64,000 nucleotides of DNA, from NCBI GenBank assembly GCA_034422115.1, contig DAOUJW010000015.1:1-64000 (forward strand). The letters are read 5' to 3'. This stretch comes from DAOUJW01 sp034422115. Lineage in GTDB: Bacteria > Chloroflexota > Dehalococcoidia > Lucifugimonadales > UBA2985. Positions 51,799 through 60,725 of this stretch are shown here, one piece after another. Made by a program: the position numbers and the translations under genes. Within the stretch, counting starts at the first letter, position 1; every line of letters begins with the position of its first letter. Below the pieces are notes generated by a model. That model worked only from the letters and a program-made list of their open reading frames with translations, did not search any database and was not told where the DNA came from.

Positions 51799-53685
51799 TC
51801 AGGAGCCGACCTTCGCCTCCTCCACGCCCCACACCTCCGGCATGAGGTGCTGCAAGCCCAACTCTCGCATCGTCTCCGGCAGCGGCTTGCCCGTCTCCCT
51901 GTCCCAGCCCGCCGTCCTGTAGTAGGTCGACACCATCGTCTCCCAGTTGGCCTTGGCGCTGGTTCCCGCCGCCGGCCCGTCGATGGGCGTAGACCAGTAT
52001 CGCTCCGACGGCCTCTCCAGGTCCACGCCAATGCCGCACCTGAGATTGAACAGGCGAAACATGGCCGCGCTCCGCTTGCCGAACTCCATGGCCTCCTCCT
52101 TGGTGTAGTCCCACCCGGTCAGGGCGTTCAGCGCCCGGCAAATAAGCTCCACGTAGGTGTTGACCGTGAAGCTGCACACGCCCAGGGCGTCCACAAAGTT
52201 GCGCTTGCCCAGCATGGCCGCCAGCACGTGGGCCACGGCCTCCGGGTCGAAGGGGTCGTGGGTCTCCGGCAGCCCGAACTCCTGGGTCTGCTGTCCGCCT
52301 CCCTCAATGGTGCCGATGTTGGTCACGCACCCGTCCAGCATCTCCGACCAGCGACCGCGATGGTCGTGGCCCCGGGGCGTGGTGCCCTTGTGAACGAACA
52401 CCGCGCATTCGTAGGCCTCGCCGCCCAGGCGCTCCGCAGCCCGCTTGACGCCCTCCGCCAGCAGGTCGCCGAAGCCCTCCCGACGGGTTATCATCTGGAG
52501 CAGAGCGTTGGCGGCCTCCGAGTCGCCCCACTTCATCTCCAGCCCGCCAAGCTGCTCCTTTGTGATGTACCCCTTCTCGTAGCACTCCATGACCCAGCCA
52601 ATGACCCAGCCGAACTCGTTCACGTCCACGCCGGCCTTGTCCACCTGGGTGTTGAGCCACATCATCTCGGCGGTGTCCAGGCTGCCTATCTGCGGGCCGC
52701 ACATGGCAATGCCCTCGGACTCCGCCTCGTCCACCAGAGTGCCCTCGTAGCTGCCCTCAGGCACCACAAGGATGTGGCAGTGGCCCTTCATCCCGCAGCC
52801 GCTGCACTGGTGTCCGCGATGCGGGAACTTGGCGCGAAGGGTCGCAGGCTCAAGCTCGTCCAGCCGCTCCACGACAGGGTAGATGTTGGTAGTGAGGTTC
52901 TTTATCGACAGCGCCCCGGAGCGGTTGTTGCGCAGCGGGCCGCTCAAGGTCCCGTACTCGTAGGTGGGCGTGGCCTTGACCTCGTGGCTAATCACGTCCG
53001 ACGCCTGGAGCAGGCCCACCGGGTCGTGGACGCCGACGCCCTTGCTCCCGCGAACAATGGCGATGCACTTCACGCCCTTCACGCCCATGACCGCGCCGCA
53101 GCCGTTCTTGCTCGCCACGTGGCCGTAGTCGCCCTCGATGATGGCCCATCTGACCAGGTTTTCGCCCGCAGGCCCAACGCCGTACACGCTCATCTGGTGG
53201 CCGCTGAGGCCGTACTCCGCCTGGAGCGCGTCCTGCATGTCCCAGGTGTCCTTGCCGAGCAGGTGCGACGCGTCCCGAAGCTCCACAACGTCGTCGTTGA
53301 CGTGGACGTAGACCCACCTGCTGGCCTGGCCCTGGAGAACGATGCCGTCGTAGCCGCAGTACTTGAGGTTGGCCCCGAAGAAGCCCTGGGCGTTGGTCAC
53401 GACTGCGCCGCCGGTCATAGCGCCCTTGGTCACGACAGTCAGGCTGCCGGTGCCCCAGACGGGCGTGCCGGCCAGAGGCCCGGAGCCGAGGAACAGCCTG
53501 TTCTCAGGGTCGTCCCACGCGACCTCCGGCGGCACCTCCTCCCACAGTATCTTGTACCCGATGCCCACGGCTCCAAGGTAGTATCGACACTCCTCCGGGG
53601 TCAGCGTCTCCGTCCAGACCCGCTCAGTAGTCAGATCAATGCGCAGGATTCTTCCGGTGTAACCGCCCGGCATTTGCGTCTCCAT
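51799..53685 (-). CDS. Aldehyde ferredoxin oxidoreductase family protein (tungsten/molybdenum enzyme)
   Basis: A 628-residue protein. The N-terminal domain that binds the bis-pterin cofactor begins GGYTGRILRIDLTTERVW and has the family KYCGYDGIVLQGQA; KNGCGAVMGVKGVK is also characteristic. The [4Fe-4S] ligands are C294, C297, C303 and C504: CSGCGMKGHC has one spacing changed from the usual CxxCxxxC, and LGVC supplies the fourth. Family members oxidise aldehydes or reduce acids with ferredoxin. The ATG at 53685 is chosen for its AAGGAGGTG site; the frame is open 19 codons further. It lies downstream of an OFA-type carrier, which may import its substrate. Confidence 0.88.
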   Translation of the reverse strand: METQMPGGYTGRILRIDLTTERVWTETLTPEECRYYLGAVGIGYKILWEEVPPEVAWDDPENRLFLGSGPLAGTPVWGTGSLTVVTKGAMTGGAVVTNAQGFFGANLKYCGYDGIVLQGQASRWVYVHVNDDVVELRDASHLLGKDTWDMQDALQAEYGLSGHQMSVYGVGPAGENLVRWAIIEGDYGHVASKNGCGAVMGVKGVKCIAIVRGSKGVGVHDPVGLLQASDVISHEVKATPTYEYGTLSGPLRNNRSGALSIKNLTTNIYPVVERLDELEPATLRAKFPHRGHQCSGCGMKGHCHILVVPEGSYEGTLVDEAESEGIAMCGPQIGSLDTAEMMWLNTQVDKAGVDVNEFGWVIGWVMECYEKGYITKEQLGGLEMKWGDSEAANALLQMITRREGFGDLLAEGVKRAAERLGGEAYECAVFVHKGTTPRGHDHRGRWSEMLDGCVTNIGTIEGGGQQTQEFGLPETHDPFDPEAVAHVLAAMLGKRNFVDALGVCSFTVNTYVELICRALNALTGWDYTKEEAMEFGKRSAAMFRLFNLRCGIGVDLERPSERYWSTPIDGPAAGTSAKANWETMVSTYYRTAGWDRETGKPLPETMRELGLQHLMPEVWGVEEAKVGS

Positions 53686-53816
53686 AGGAACACCTCCTTG
53701 ACTGTATCCCCAACAATCACCCAAGGCGCTAGTAGAATACATCCCGCCTTGAGGGAATTCAACCGCAAAGGGGAGAAGGACAGGGGAAGGATACTAGGGC
53801 GACCCTGGCAGACGCC

Positions 53817-55205
53817 CTAGCCCCGCGCTTCGGAGACCGGGGCGTCGTCGTCCTGAAGGAGGGCGGACTTCGGCGGATTGGGCCGTTGGGCGAAGAAGAG
53901 GAAGCCAACGCCTATCAGCATAGCGATAATGAAGCTGGTGAAGGCCACGCCGTAGCTGCCGGTGGTGTCGTATATCCACCCGGCGAAGACCGGGCCAGAA
54001 ACGGTTGTCGGGATGTGAAACAACTGGTTGAACCCGCGTATGGTGGCGTAGTTCTGCCTGCCAAAGTACTCTCCGACTATGGCCATATAGACCGGGATAG
54101 CGCCCCCATAGGCGATTCCATAGACGATTACGAATAGCCACACCTGCGTTATCGTCGTGGCGTTCATCAGTATGAATATACCCACCGTCTGGAGCAGGAG
54201 TGTGCCGATCATTATGTGTCGCTTGTCGATGTAGTCGCCCAGCACTCCGAATCCCAGGCGGCCGATGCAACTGATGCTCACCGTCGCCCCCAGCGCTCCG
54301 GCTGCCGCCACCTCGGAAATGTCTCTCACGGCGGTGAGGTAGACAACCAGGTGCAAAACCACGGAGGTCATGGCAAAGGACCTGGCGCCGGTGCCCATGA
54401 TGAGCATCCAGAACGCCCTCGTCGACAATGCCTCCTTGACGCTGAAATCGTACTCGGACCACGCCACCTTCATCGATGAAGGCCCGCGTTTCCCCTGGGC
54501 CGGGGCTGAGGACGCCTGGACGGCGGCCGTGTGCGGGTCGTCGCCATCCGGCAGGTAGCCGTGCTGCTCAGGCTTGTGCCGCAGAAGCAGGGACAGGGGT
54601 ATGATTATCGCAAAGATGCCGAACCCGGCCAGCAATGCCGCGACCCGCCACCCGTAGAGGTCCACCAGGTAACCCACTACAAACACCGTGATGCCACTGC
54701 CGCCCGCGCCCAGGGAGAAGACGGCAAAGGCGCGGGAGCGCTTTCGAATGAACCAGGCGTTGACGGAGGCCATGCTGGCGTGCCCGAAGCCGGTGTTGTA
54801 GCCTATGGACATCCAGCCGGCGTAGAGCAGGCCAAAGGCAATAAGCGCGTTGACGTGTATGGGGCCGACGTTGAAGGCGTTTACGGAGCTCATGGCCATG
54901 AAGCCGGTACCCGCTATCACAGCTCCGAGAACGGCCATCTTTCTGGGACCGAACTTGTCAACGGCCCACCCGATGATCGGTCCCTCAATGCCTCCCTCAA
55001 GGCGGGAGAGGGAGAATATGGCGGCGCCCGCCGCGGCGGCCCACCCGAACTCCTCCAGTAGGGCTCTGTAGAAGATGGGGAATCCGTAGAACCAGACCCC
55101 CGCGCCGTACACGTTGATTGCGGCGGCTGCGGCAACTATGTACCAGCCGTAGAAAATCTTTGGCTTGCGGATGGGTATGGCGAGAACGCTCACTTCACGG
55201 CACAT
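53817..55205 (-). CDS. OFA-type MFS transporter (oxalate/formate antiporter-like)
   Basis: A 462-residue, 12-helix carrier starting KIFYGWYIVAAAAAINVYGAG, with GWAVDKFGPRKMAVLGA between helices 2 and 3 and a central charged loop; this is the monocarboxylate/oxalate:formate group. The ATG at 55205 gives the shortest sensible cytoplasmic N-terminus. It is 131 bases upstream of the aldehyde oxidoreductase gene on the same strand; a link between carrier and enzyme is inference. Of 12 helices, none is missing. Confidence 0.85.
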   Translation of the reverse strand: MCREVSVLAIPIRKPKIFYGWYIVAAAAAINVYGAGVWFYGFPIFYRALLEEFGWAAAAGAAIFSLSRLEGGIEGPIIGWAVDKFGPRKMAVLGAVIAGTGFMAMSSVNAFNVGPIHVNALIAFGLLYAGWMSIGYNTGFGHASMASVNAWFIRKRSRAFAVFSLGAGGSGITVFVVGYLVDLYGWRVAALLAGFGIFAIIIPLSLLLRHKPEQHGYLPDGDDPHTAAVQASSAPAQGKRGPSSMKVAWSEYDFSVKEALSTRAFWMLIMGTGARSFAMTSVVLHLVVYLTAVRDISEVAAAGALGATVSISCIGRLGFGVLGDYIDKRHIMIGTLLLQTVGIFILMNATTITQVWLFVIVYGIAYGGAIPVYMAIVGEYFGRQNYATIRGFNQLFHIPTTVSGPVFAGWIYDTTGSYGVAFTSFIIAMLIGVGFLFFAQRPNPPKSALLQDDDAPVSEARG

Positions 55206-55456
55206 AATAGCACAAATCGCAGGTTGGCACACCCCAAACCAGGAATTGCCAATAATCTGGACTATAAAGCAGAGTTTGGCTACGAATCCCTTAAGTCAAA
55301 AGCGGACGCAATAATCGCATTCGCACCATCACCCCAGCCGAAACCATCCAGGGGAATGGATAGAGCGGGAGACCGTCACCCGGCATCCTTCGGAATCTGG
55401 GATCTTGGGAAAACAGCGTGGACAGGAGCGCTAGGTCTTCCCTTGGCGATGGACCT

Positions 55457-58363
55457 CTAAACCAGAGGGGGTGACGCTTGTCCGAACGAGTTGCCGCCCC
55501 AGCAGGTCAGTGAACCATCCTGGCTCAGGGCGCAAGTGTGAGACTCTCCGCTGCTTACGGCGACAAACGTCTCCCCGGAGGGCGGCGACGCCTGGCCGTC
55601 GGCGTCTCTGCCCCAGCAGGCCAGGGAGCCATTGGCGCGGAGAGCGCAGGTGTGATACCCCCCGCTGCTGATGGCGGTGAACGTTTCACTGGATGGCGTC
55701 GACGCCTGGCCGTCATCGTTGTGGCCCCAGCATACCGGGGTCCCGTCGGTGCGGAGAGCGCACGTATGCCAATGCCCGCTGCTGATGGCCGTGAAACTCT
55801 CACCCGGGGGAGGTGACGCTTGGCGGAACGCATTGGCGCCCCAGCAGACAGGCGAGCCGTCGGAGCGAAGGGCGCAGGTGTGGTACCAGCCGCTGCTGAT
55901 AGCGGTGAACGTTTCGCCTGATGGCGGCAACGCTTCGCCCACCTCGTTGTCGCCCCAGCAGACCGCAGAGCCGTTGGCGCGGAGGGCGCAGGCGTGAAAG
56001 CTCCCGCTGCTGATGGTAGTGAATCTCTCCCTGGAGGGCGGAAACGATTGGTGGACGTCGTCGCGGCCCCAGCATACCGGTGTCCCGTTGAGGTGGAGGG
56101 CGCAGGTATGAGTGCCACCGGCGCTGATGGCGGCGAAGGTTTCACCGAATGGTGACACTGCCTGGCCGTACTGGTTGTCACCCCAGCAAGCCGGAGTTCC
56201 ATCAGGGCGGAGGGCGCAGGTGTGGGTGCCGCCGCTGCTGACTGTGACAAAGTCCTCGTCTGCGGGTTCCGGTATCGATACCTGACCTGAACTATCCGAA
56301 CCCCAGCAGACGGGTGAGCCGTTGGATCGCAGCGCACAGGTGTGAGCGCCCCCGCTGCTGATGGCGTCGAAATGCTCGTCGAAGGGCGCCGACGCCTGGC
56401 CGTCCGCATCCAAGCCCCAGCACACCGGCGAGCCGTCGTCGCGGAGAGCGCACGTGTGACGGCTGCCGCTGGAAATGGACGTGAAATTTTCGCCGAAGGG
56501 GGGCCACGTCTGCCGGTGCTGGTTGTCACCCCAGCACACCGGCGAGCCGTCCTGGTGAAGGCCGCACGTGTGGGCGCCACCGCTGCTGATAGACTTGAGC
56601 CTTTCGAAAGAGGGCGGCGACGCGCGACCATGCCTGTCAGGGCCCCAACAAGACGTCAGGCCGTTGGAGCGAAGGGCGCAGGTATAGCCCTCGCTGCTGC
56701 TGATTGAGACAAACCTTCCGCCGGATGGAGGCGTTGTTCGACCATATCTGTCGTCGCCCCAGCAGACCGGTGAACCGTTGGGGCGCAGGGCACAGGTGTG
56801 ATACCTGCCGCTGCTGATGTCAATGAACTGCTCGTTTGGTGGAGGCGATGACTGGCCGTACTCGTCATCGCCCCAGCAGGCGGGCAAGCCGTCCGGGCGT
56901 AGCGCGCAGGTGTGGTTCCAACCGCTGCTGATGTCGATGAAATGCTCGTCAAGGGGAAGCGATGACTGGCCGTACTGGTTGTCGCCCCAGCAGGCGGGTG
57001 AGCCGTCCGGGTGGAGGGCACAGGTGTGGGTGTCGCCGCTGCTGATGGCAATGAAGCCGGAAACCACGAGAGGATGCGGAGGCGTGGCATCCGGCGTCTG
57101 CACGACCGTGGGAACCGCCGTCGGAGTCGGCGTCGCGGTTGGAGAGAGTATGGCAAGAGGCGACGCCTGACCAAACCCATCGTGGCCCCAGCAGACCGGC
57201 GAGCCGTCAAAGTGGAGGGCGCAGGTGTGATTTACGCCGCTGCTGATGGCGGAGAGCGCACCGGGGGGAGGTGACGCCTGGTCGTACTGGTTGTCACCCC
57301 AGCACACCGGGTAGTTCTGGGCGCTGAGGGCGCAGGTGTGCCAGCCTCCGCTGCTGATGGCGACCAAGCTCCTACCGGAGGCAGGCGAAGCCTGGCCTTC
57401 TTCGTCGTGGCCCCAGCAGACCGGTGACCCGTTGGGCCGAAGGGCGCACGTGTGGCCGAAGCCGCTGCTCATGGAGGCAAAAATGCTTCCAGATGGGGGC
57501 GACGCTTGGCCGACATCGTCGCGGCCCCAGCAGACCGGGGAGCCGTCGGCGCGGAGGGCGCAGGTGTGAATGTCACCGCTGCTAATGGACGCGAAGCTGC
57601 GCCCGGCGGGGGGCGACGCCTGGCCGTTTCCGTCTTCGCCCCAGCAGACCGGCGTGCCGTCGGCGCGCAGGGCGCAGGTGTGAAAGTCACCACTGCTTAT
57701 GGCGGTGAAGCTCTCGCCCGTGGGCGGCGACGCCTGGCCAACTTCATCGTCGCCCCAGCACACCGGCGAGCCGTCAGCGCGGAGGGCGCAGGTGTGAAAG
57801 TAGCCGCTGCTTATGGCGGTGAAGCTCTCGCCCGTGGGCGGAGACGCCTGGCCTACTTCATCGTCGCCCCAGCAGACCGGGGAGCCGTCAGCGCGCAGGG
57901 CGCACGTGTGCCAACCCCCGCTGCTGATGAGGGTGAAGCTGAGCGGCGTAGGCGTAGCCGTGGGGACCGGCGTTGGGGTTGGGACGGGAGTATCCATTGG
58001 AGCAATGGGCGGCGGCTGGGTCGGGGGAGGAGCCGCCGTTGGCGTGTCAGCCGGCGTCGGGTCAACTGTGGGAACCTGCGTTGGGGCCGCCGTTGGCGCG
58101 GGAGTTGCCGTCGGCGCAACCGTGGGCGCCGGCGTTGGGATGGCAGTCGGTGGGTGCGCAGCGGTGGGGACCGGCGTCGGAACCGCCGTTGGCGTGGGAG
58201 CCGGGGAGGGCGTTGGGGATGGGGCTGAAGTCGCCGTGGGCGTTGCGACTTGACCGGGCGTCGGAGAGGCTTCCCCGGCGCCGTCGGTGCAGGCGGCTAT
58301 GCTCAGAATGAGCAGGCACAAGAGCGCGGACAGGGCAACTGCATGGAGGCCTCTGAAGCGCAT
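55457..58363 (-). CDS. Lipoprotein with 21 RCC1-like repeats (putative triple beta-propeller)
   Basis: A 968-residue surface protein. The signal peptide ends in SIAAC (lipid Cys25). Residues about 30-145 are a Pro/Thr/Ala-rich stalk. Then come 21 repeats of about 38 residues, consensus F-x-A-I-S-S-G-x-x-HTCAL-RxDGSPVCWG-x-x-x-x-GQASPP. Repeats 1-7 are followed by a second Pro/Thr-rich linker (about residues 398-434), then repeats 8-21. RCC1 propellers have seven blades, so the count 7 + 14 suggests one plus two propellers. Every repeat has two Cys (TCAL and CWG), probably a disulfide per blade. Repeats 1 and 2 are nearly identical in DNA, a sign of recent duplication. Strong AGGAGGG site. A role in surface binding is likely; the ligand is unknown. 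Confidence 0.88.
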   Translation of the reverse strand: MRFRGLHAVALSALLCLLILSIAACTDGAGEASPTPGQVATPTATSAPSPTPSPAPTPTAVPTPVPTAAHPPTAIPTPAPTVAPTATPAPTAAPTQVPTVDPTPADTPTAAPPPTQPPPIAPMDTPVPTPTPVPTATPTPLSFTLISSGGWHTCALRADGSPVCWGDDEVGQASPPTGESFTAISSGYFHTCALRADGSPVCWGDDEVGQASPPTGESFTAISSGDFHTCALRADGTPVCWGEDGNGQASPPAGRSFASISSGDIHTCALRADGSPVCWGRDDVGQASPPSGSIFASMSSGFGHTCALRPNGSPVCWGHDEEGQASPASGRSLVAISSGGWHTCALSAQNYPVCWGDNQYDQASPPPGALSAISSGVNHTCALHFDGSPVCWGHDGFGQASPLAILSPTATPTPTAVPTVVQTPDATPPHPLVVSGFIAISSGDTHTCALHPDGSPACWGDNQYGQSSLPLDEHFIDISSGWNHTCALRPDGLPACWGDDEYGQSSPPPNEQFIDISSGRYHTCALRPNGSPVCWGDDRYGRTTPPSGGRFVSISSSEGYTCALRSNGLTSCWGPDRHGRASPPSFERLKSISSGGAHTCGLHQDGSPVCWGDNQHRQTWPPFGENFTSISSGSRHTCALRDDGSPVCWGLDADGQASAPFDEHFDAISSGGAHTCALRSNGSPVCWGSDSSGQVSIPEPADEDFVTVSSGGTHTCALRPDGTPACWGDNQYGQAVSPFGETFAAISAGGTHTCALHLNGTPVCWGRDDVHQSFPPSRERFTTISSGSFHACALRANGSAVCWGDNEVGEALPPSGETFTAISSGWYHTCALRSDGSPVCWGANAFRQASPPPGESFTAISSGHWHTCALRTDGTPVCWGHNDDGQASTPSSETFTAISSGGYHTCALRANGSLACWGRDADGQASPPSGETFVAVSSGESHTCALSQDGSLTCWGGNSFGQASPPLV

Positions 58364-58540
58364 TTCCCTCCTCTACGGGCTTGCCACTACAACGCAAGCC
58401 CAACTTTGAGCGTCCACACTGGAGGACCCGGCAGCCTGCCGACCTTCACCCTGCGTGGCGCTATTTCGCGACAAGAAACGTGGGTATTGTACCGATTTGG
58501 CTGAATTCGTACAAGACCACCTCGGACGCGGGGCGAATGG

Positions 58541-58546
58541 TATAAT
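58541..58546 (+). promoter_or_regulatory. -10 box for the metallopeptidase gene
   Basis: TATAAT about 100 bases before the GTG start; no clear -35. Confidence 0.35.
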
Positions 58547-58647
58547 CGCGTACATACTGACGCCCATCTGAAAACAGACGAGGAGAGCGGTAACCTTGCG
58601 GAAAAACGCCGCCGCCCTCGACGAGCCCTGAAGGAGGACAAGACGCC

Positions 58648-59013
58648 GTGAATCAGGAGGATTTCGAAGAGTTGGTGCTGGACGCCATCCAGGAGCTGCC
58701 CCAGGAGCTGCTGGCGCACCTCTCCAACGTGGCGATTGTCGTCCAGCAGTGGCCGACCAGAGACCAGCTGGACGAGGCCGGTCTTGAGCATAGGGGCGAT
58801 CTGCTGGGGCTGTACGAGGGCATACCGCTCACCCACAGGGAGGGCTACAACCTGGTGCTGCCGGACAAGATTACCATCTTCCAGGGGCCGCTGGAGGCCA
58901 TCTGCCACACGCCGGAGGAGATAGCCAGTGAGGTCAGGGACACCGTAGCCCACGAGATTGCGCACCACTTCGGCATTGACGACGAGCGACTGGATGAGAT
59001 GGGGCTTGGGTGA
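58648..59013 (+). CDS. Zincin-like metallopeptidase family protein (DUF1025-type)
   Basis: A 121-residue minimal zinc protease-like protein. The metal motif HEIAHHFGIDD (H102, E103, H106 and D111) sits at the C-terminus after a FEELVLDAIQELP helix and a DLLGLYEGIPLT strand. Its function is unproven. It starts at GTG behind GAAGGAGG. A family C repeat follows within 60 bases. Confidence 0.88.
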   Translation: MNQEDFEELVLDAIQELPQELLAHLSNVAIVVQQWPTRDQLDEAGLEHRGDLLGLYEGIPLTHREGYNLVLPDKITIFQGPLEAICHTPEEIASEVRDTVAHEIAHHFGIDDERLDEMGLG

Positions 59014-59072
59014 TGCCAGGGGAGGGAAGGCCCAAGTAACCTACGAACTACCGGATGGTTATTCCTAATCCC

Positions 59073-59140
59073 GTCATTCCTGCGCAAGCAGGAATCTAAT
59101 GGCCTGGGGATAGAGGTCCCTGCTTTCGCAGGGACGACGG
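59073..59140. repeat. Family C repeat
   Basis: GTCATTCCTGCGCAAGCAGG arm and inverted CCTGCTTTCGCAGGGACGAC arm, about 28 bases apart. Confidence 0.85.
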
Positions 59141-59161
59141 CTTATCAGAAGTTTCTTAGAG

Positions 59162-60220
59162 TTAGACGCCCTTCGCCTTGCGCTTGGCGCTGATGCGCTC
59201 CTCCGCGATGCGGTCCGCCGCCAGCGCGGTGGCTATGCCTTGGCTTTCTGAGGTCTCAATCACCCGCGTCATGGTGTCGTATATGCGGGCCACCCGCTCC
59301 ATAGCGGCCTGCTCGTCGTAGGGCTGACCCACCTCCATGGAGATGTTGATGATGCCTCCGGCGTTGACAATGTAGTCCGGGGCGTAGAGGACGCCTCGCT
59401 GCTGCAACGCCTCGCCGTGACGCACTTGCAATAGCTGGTTGTTGGCGCTGCCGACCACCGCCCGGCACTTCAGGCGCGGAATTGTTTCGTCGTTGAGGAT
59501 GCCGCCCAGGGCGCACGGCGAGAAGATGTCGCACTCCACGTCGTAGATGCGGGACGGGTCGTCCAGGACTTCAAGCCCCTGCTCGCGGGCCATAGCCAGC
59601 GCTGCCGGGTTGATTTCGGCGACGACCAGCCGCGCGCCCTCCTCCCGCAGGTGATGCGCCATAGTCGACGCCACCTTGCCAAATCCCTGCACGGCGACGA
59701 CGCGGCCCTCCAGGGAGTCGTTGTCCCACAGACGAGCGGCGCACGCCTTCATCGCCTTGTAGATGCCGTATGCTGTGGCCGTGGCCGGGCCGCCGCTGCC
59801 TCCCTGGCTGATGGGCAGCCCCGTGACGTGGGACGTCTCCAGCGCAATCCACTCCAGGTCCTGGTCGTCGGCGCCCACGTCCTCCGTGGTGACGTACCGG
59901 CCCCCCAGGGAGTCCACAGAGTGGCCATAGGCCCTCATCATGGCCTCCGTCTTGTCCTGGGGAGAGGCCATTATCAGAGCCTTGCCGCCGCCAAAGTCCA
60001 GCCCGGAGGCGGCCGCCTTGTAGGTCATGCCCTTGGCCAGCCTCAGCACGTCCAGTATGGCGTCGTCCTCCGTCTTGTGGGGCCAGATGCGCACGCCACC
60101 CAGGGCGGGGCCCAGGGTGGTGTCGTGAATGGCGATGAAGGCCCTGAGCCCAACGCTCTTGTCCACGTAGACGCACAGCTGCTCGTGGCCCTCTGCCTCC
60201 ATGTACTCTGTGACGTTCAT
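59162..60220 (-). CDS. Leucine/valine/phenylalanine-type amino acid dehydrogenase
   Basis: A 352-residue NAD-dependent enzyme of the Glu/Leu/Phe/Val family. The catalytic region is KGMTYKAAASGLDFGGGKA (two conserved Lys), with the TTEDVGADDQDLEWI loop, and the Rossmann motif reads VQGFGKVAS. The length matches leucine dehydrogenases rather than glutamate dehydrogenases. It interconverts branched-chain amino acids and 2-oxo acids. Its ATG overlaps the upstream gene's stop by 4 bases (ATGA), so it is translationally coupled to the DUF559 gene. Confidence 0.92.
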   Translation of the reverse strand: MNVTEYMEAEGHEQLCVYVDKSVGLRAFIAIHDTTLGPALGGVRIWPHKTEDDAILDVLRLAKGMTYKAAASGLDFGGGKALIMASPQDKTEAMMRAYGHSVDSLGGRYVTTEDVGADDQDLEWIALETSHVTGLPISQGGSGGPATATAYGIYKAMKACAARLWDNDSLEGRVVAVQGFGKVASTMAHHLREEGARLVVAEINPAALAMAREQGLEVLDDPSRIYDVECDIFSPCALGGILNDETIPRLKCRAVVGSANNQLLQVRHGEALQQRGVLYAPDYIVNAGGIINISMEVGQPYDEQAAMERVARIYDTMTRVIETSESQGIATALAADRIAEERISAKRKAKGV

Positions 60221-60630
60221 GGTTGTTCCTGGAATCTCCTGATTGAAGAGCCAGTTGCCCCTTCCCCCGCTTGCGGGGGAAGGTCGGGATGGGGGGCTCT
60301 CTGTTCCTCCAAAGCCTGTGCAATCACCTCAATGACCGCATCTATATCATCAAGCACAGAGTTGTCCCAGAAGCGGAGCACCTTGAAGCCAAGGTCCGTC
60401 AGGTAATCATCTCGATAGGCAACCTGAGCTGCTTTCTGAGCGTATTGGCTGCCCTCTACCTCTACGATGAGGCGTCCCTCCTGGCAAACGAAGTCAACGA
60501 TAAAGGGGCTTACGGGCCGCTGGCGACGAAAACTGAAGCCGTGTACCTGCCGGACACGTAGGCGAGACCAGAGCTTGCGCTCTGCATCCGTAAGGTTACT
60601 CCGGGTAGCGCGAGGCTTCCGGGTCGTCAT
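60217..60630 (-). CDS. DUF559 (Vsr/MutH-like nuclease fold) protein with a repeat-derived tail
   Basis: A 137-residue protein. RSNLTDAERKLWSRLR, FSFRRQRPVSPFIVDFVC and LIVEVEGSQYAQ form the DUF559 core, a PD-(D/E)xK-type fold with an acidic residue in IVDFVC and E-x-E in VEVEG. After YLTDLGFKVLRFWDN the last 25 residues include PHPDLPPQAGEG, which is translated from a family E repeat (60255-60298). The ATG at 60630 has an AGGA site; GTG 60636 is an alternative. It is upstream of and coupled to the dehydrogenase gene. Confidence 0.8.
   Translation of the reverse strand: MTTRKPRATRSNLTDAERKLWSRLRVRQVHGFSFRRQRPVSPFIVDFVCQEGRLIVEVEGSQYAQKAAQVAYRDDYLTDLGFKVLRFWDNSVLDDIDAVIEVIAQALEEQRAPHPDLPPQAGEGATGSSIRRFQEQP
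60255..60298 (-). repeat. Family E repeat inside the DUF559 gene
   Basis: CTTCCCCCGCTTGCGGGGG followed by AAGGTCGGGATGGGGGG on the plus strand, read on the minus strand as PHPDLPPQAGEG. Compare 4678-4720. Confidence 0.8.
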
Positions 60631-60640
60631 ACCCACATCC

Positions 60641-60711
60641 TAGCCTTCCCCCGCAAGCATGGGAAGGGACATTTCTCTCCCCCTTGAGGGGGAGAGTCAG
60701 AGAGGGGGTGA
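60641..60711. repeat. Family E repeat, intergenic
   Basis: AGCCTTCCCCCGCAAGCATG with GGAAGGG, then CTCTCCCCCTTGAGGGGGAG and AGAGAGGGGG. Between guaA and the DUF559 gene. Confidence 0.7.
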
Positions 60712-60725
60712 AGCAAACCCATACC

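Noticed and set aside
55224..55460. Plus-strand 78-codon frame in the gap between the OFA carrier and the RCC1 gene
   Set aside because: No ribosome site, no recognisable motif, and overlap with the ends of both neighbours.
55555..56631. Second minus-strand frame within the RCC1 gene
   Set aside because: Out-of-frame reading of the same repeats; composition is Ala/Arg/Pro-rich without the conserved Cys/Trp/Gly pattern.
55500..57960. Regular repeats considered as a CRISPR array
   Set aside because: The 114-bp period is in frame, diverged between units and encodes RCC1-like blades; there are no short identical repeats with unique spacers.
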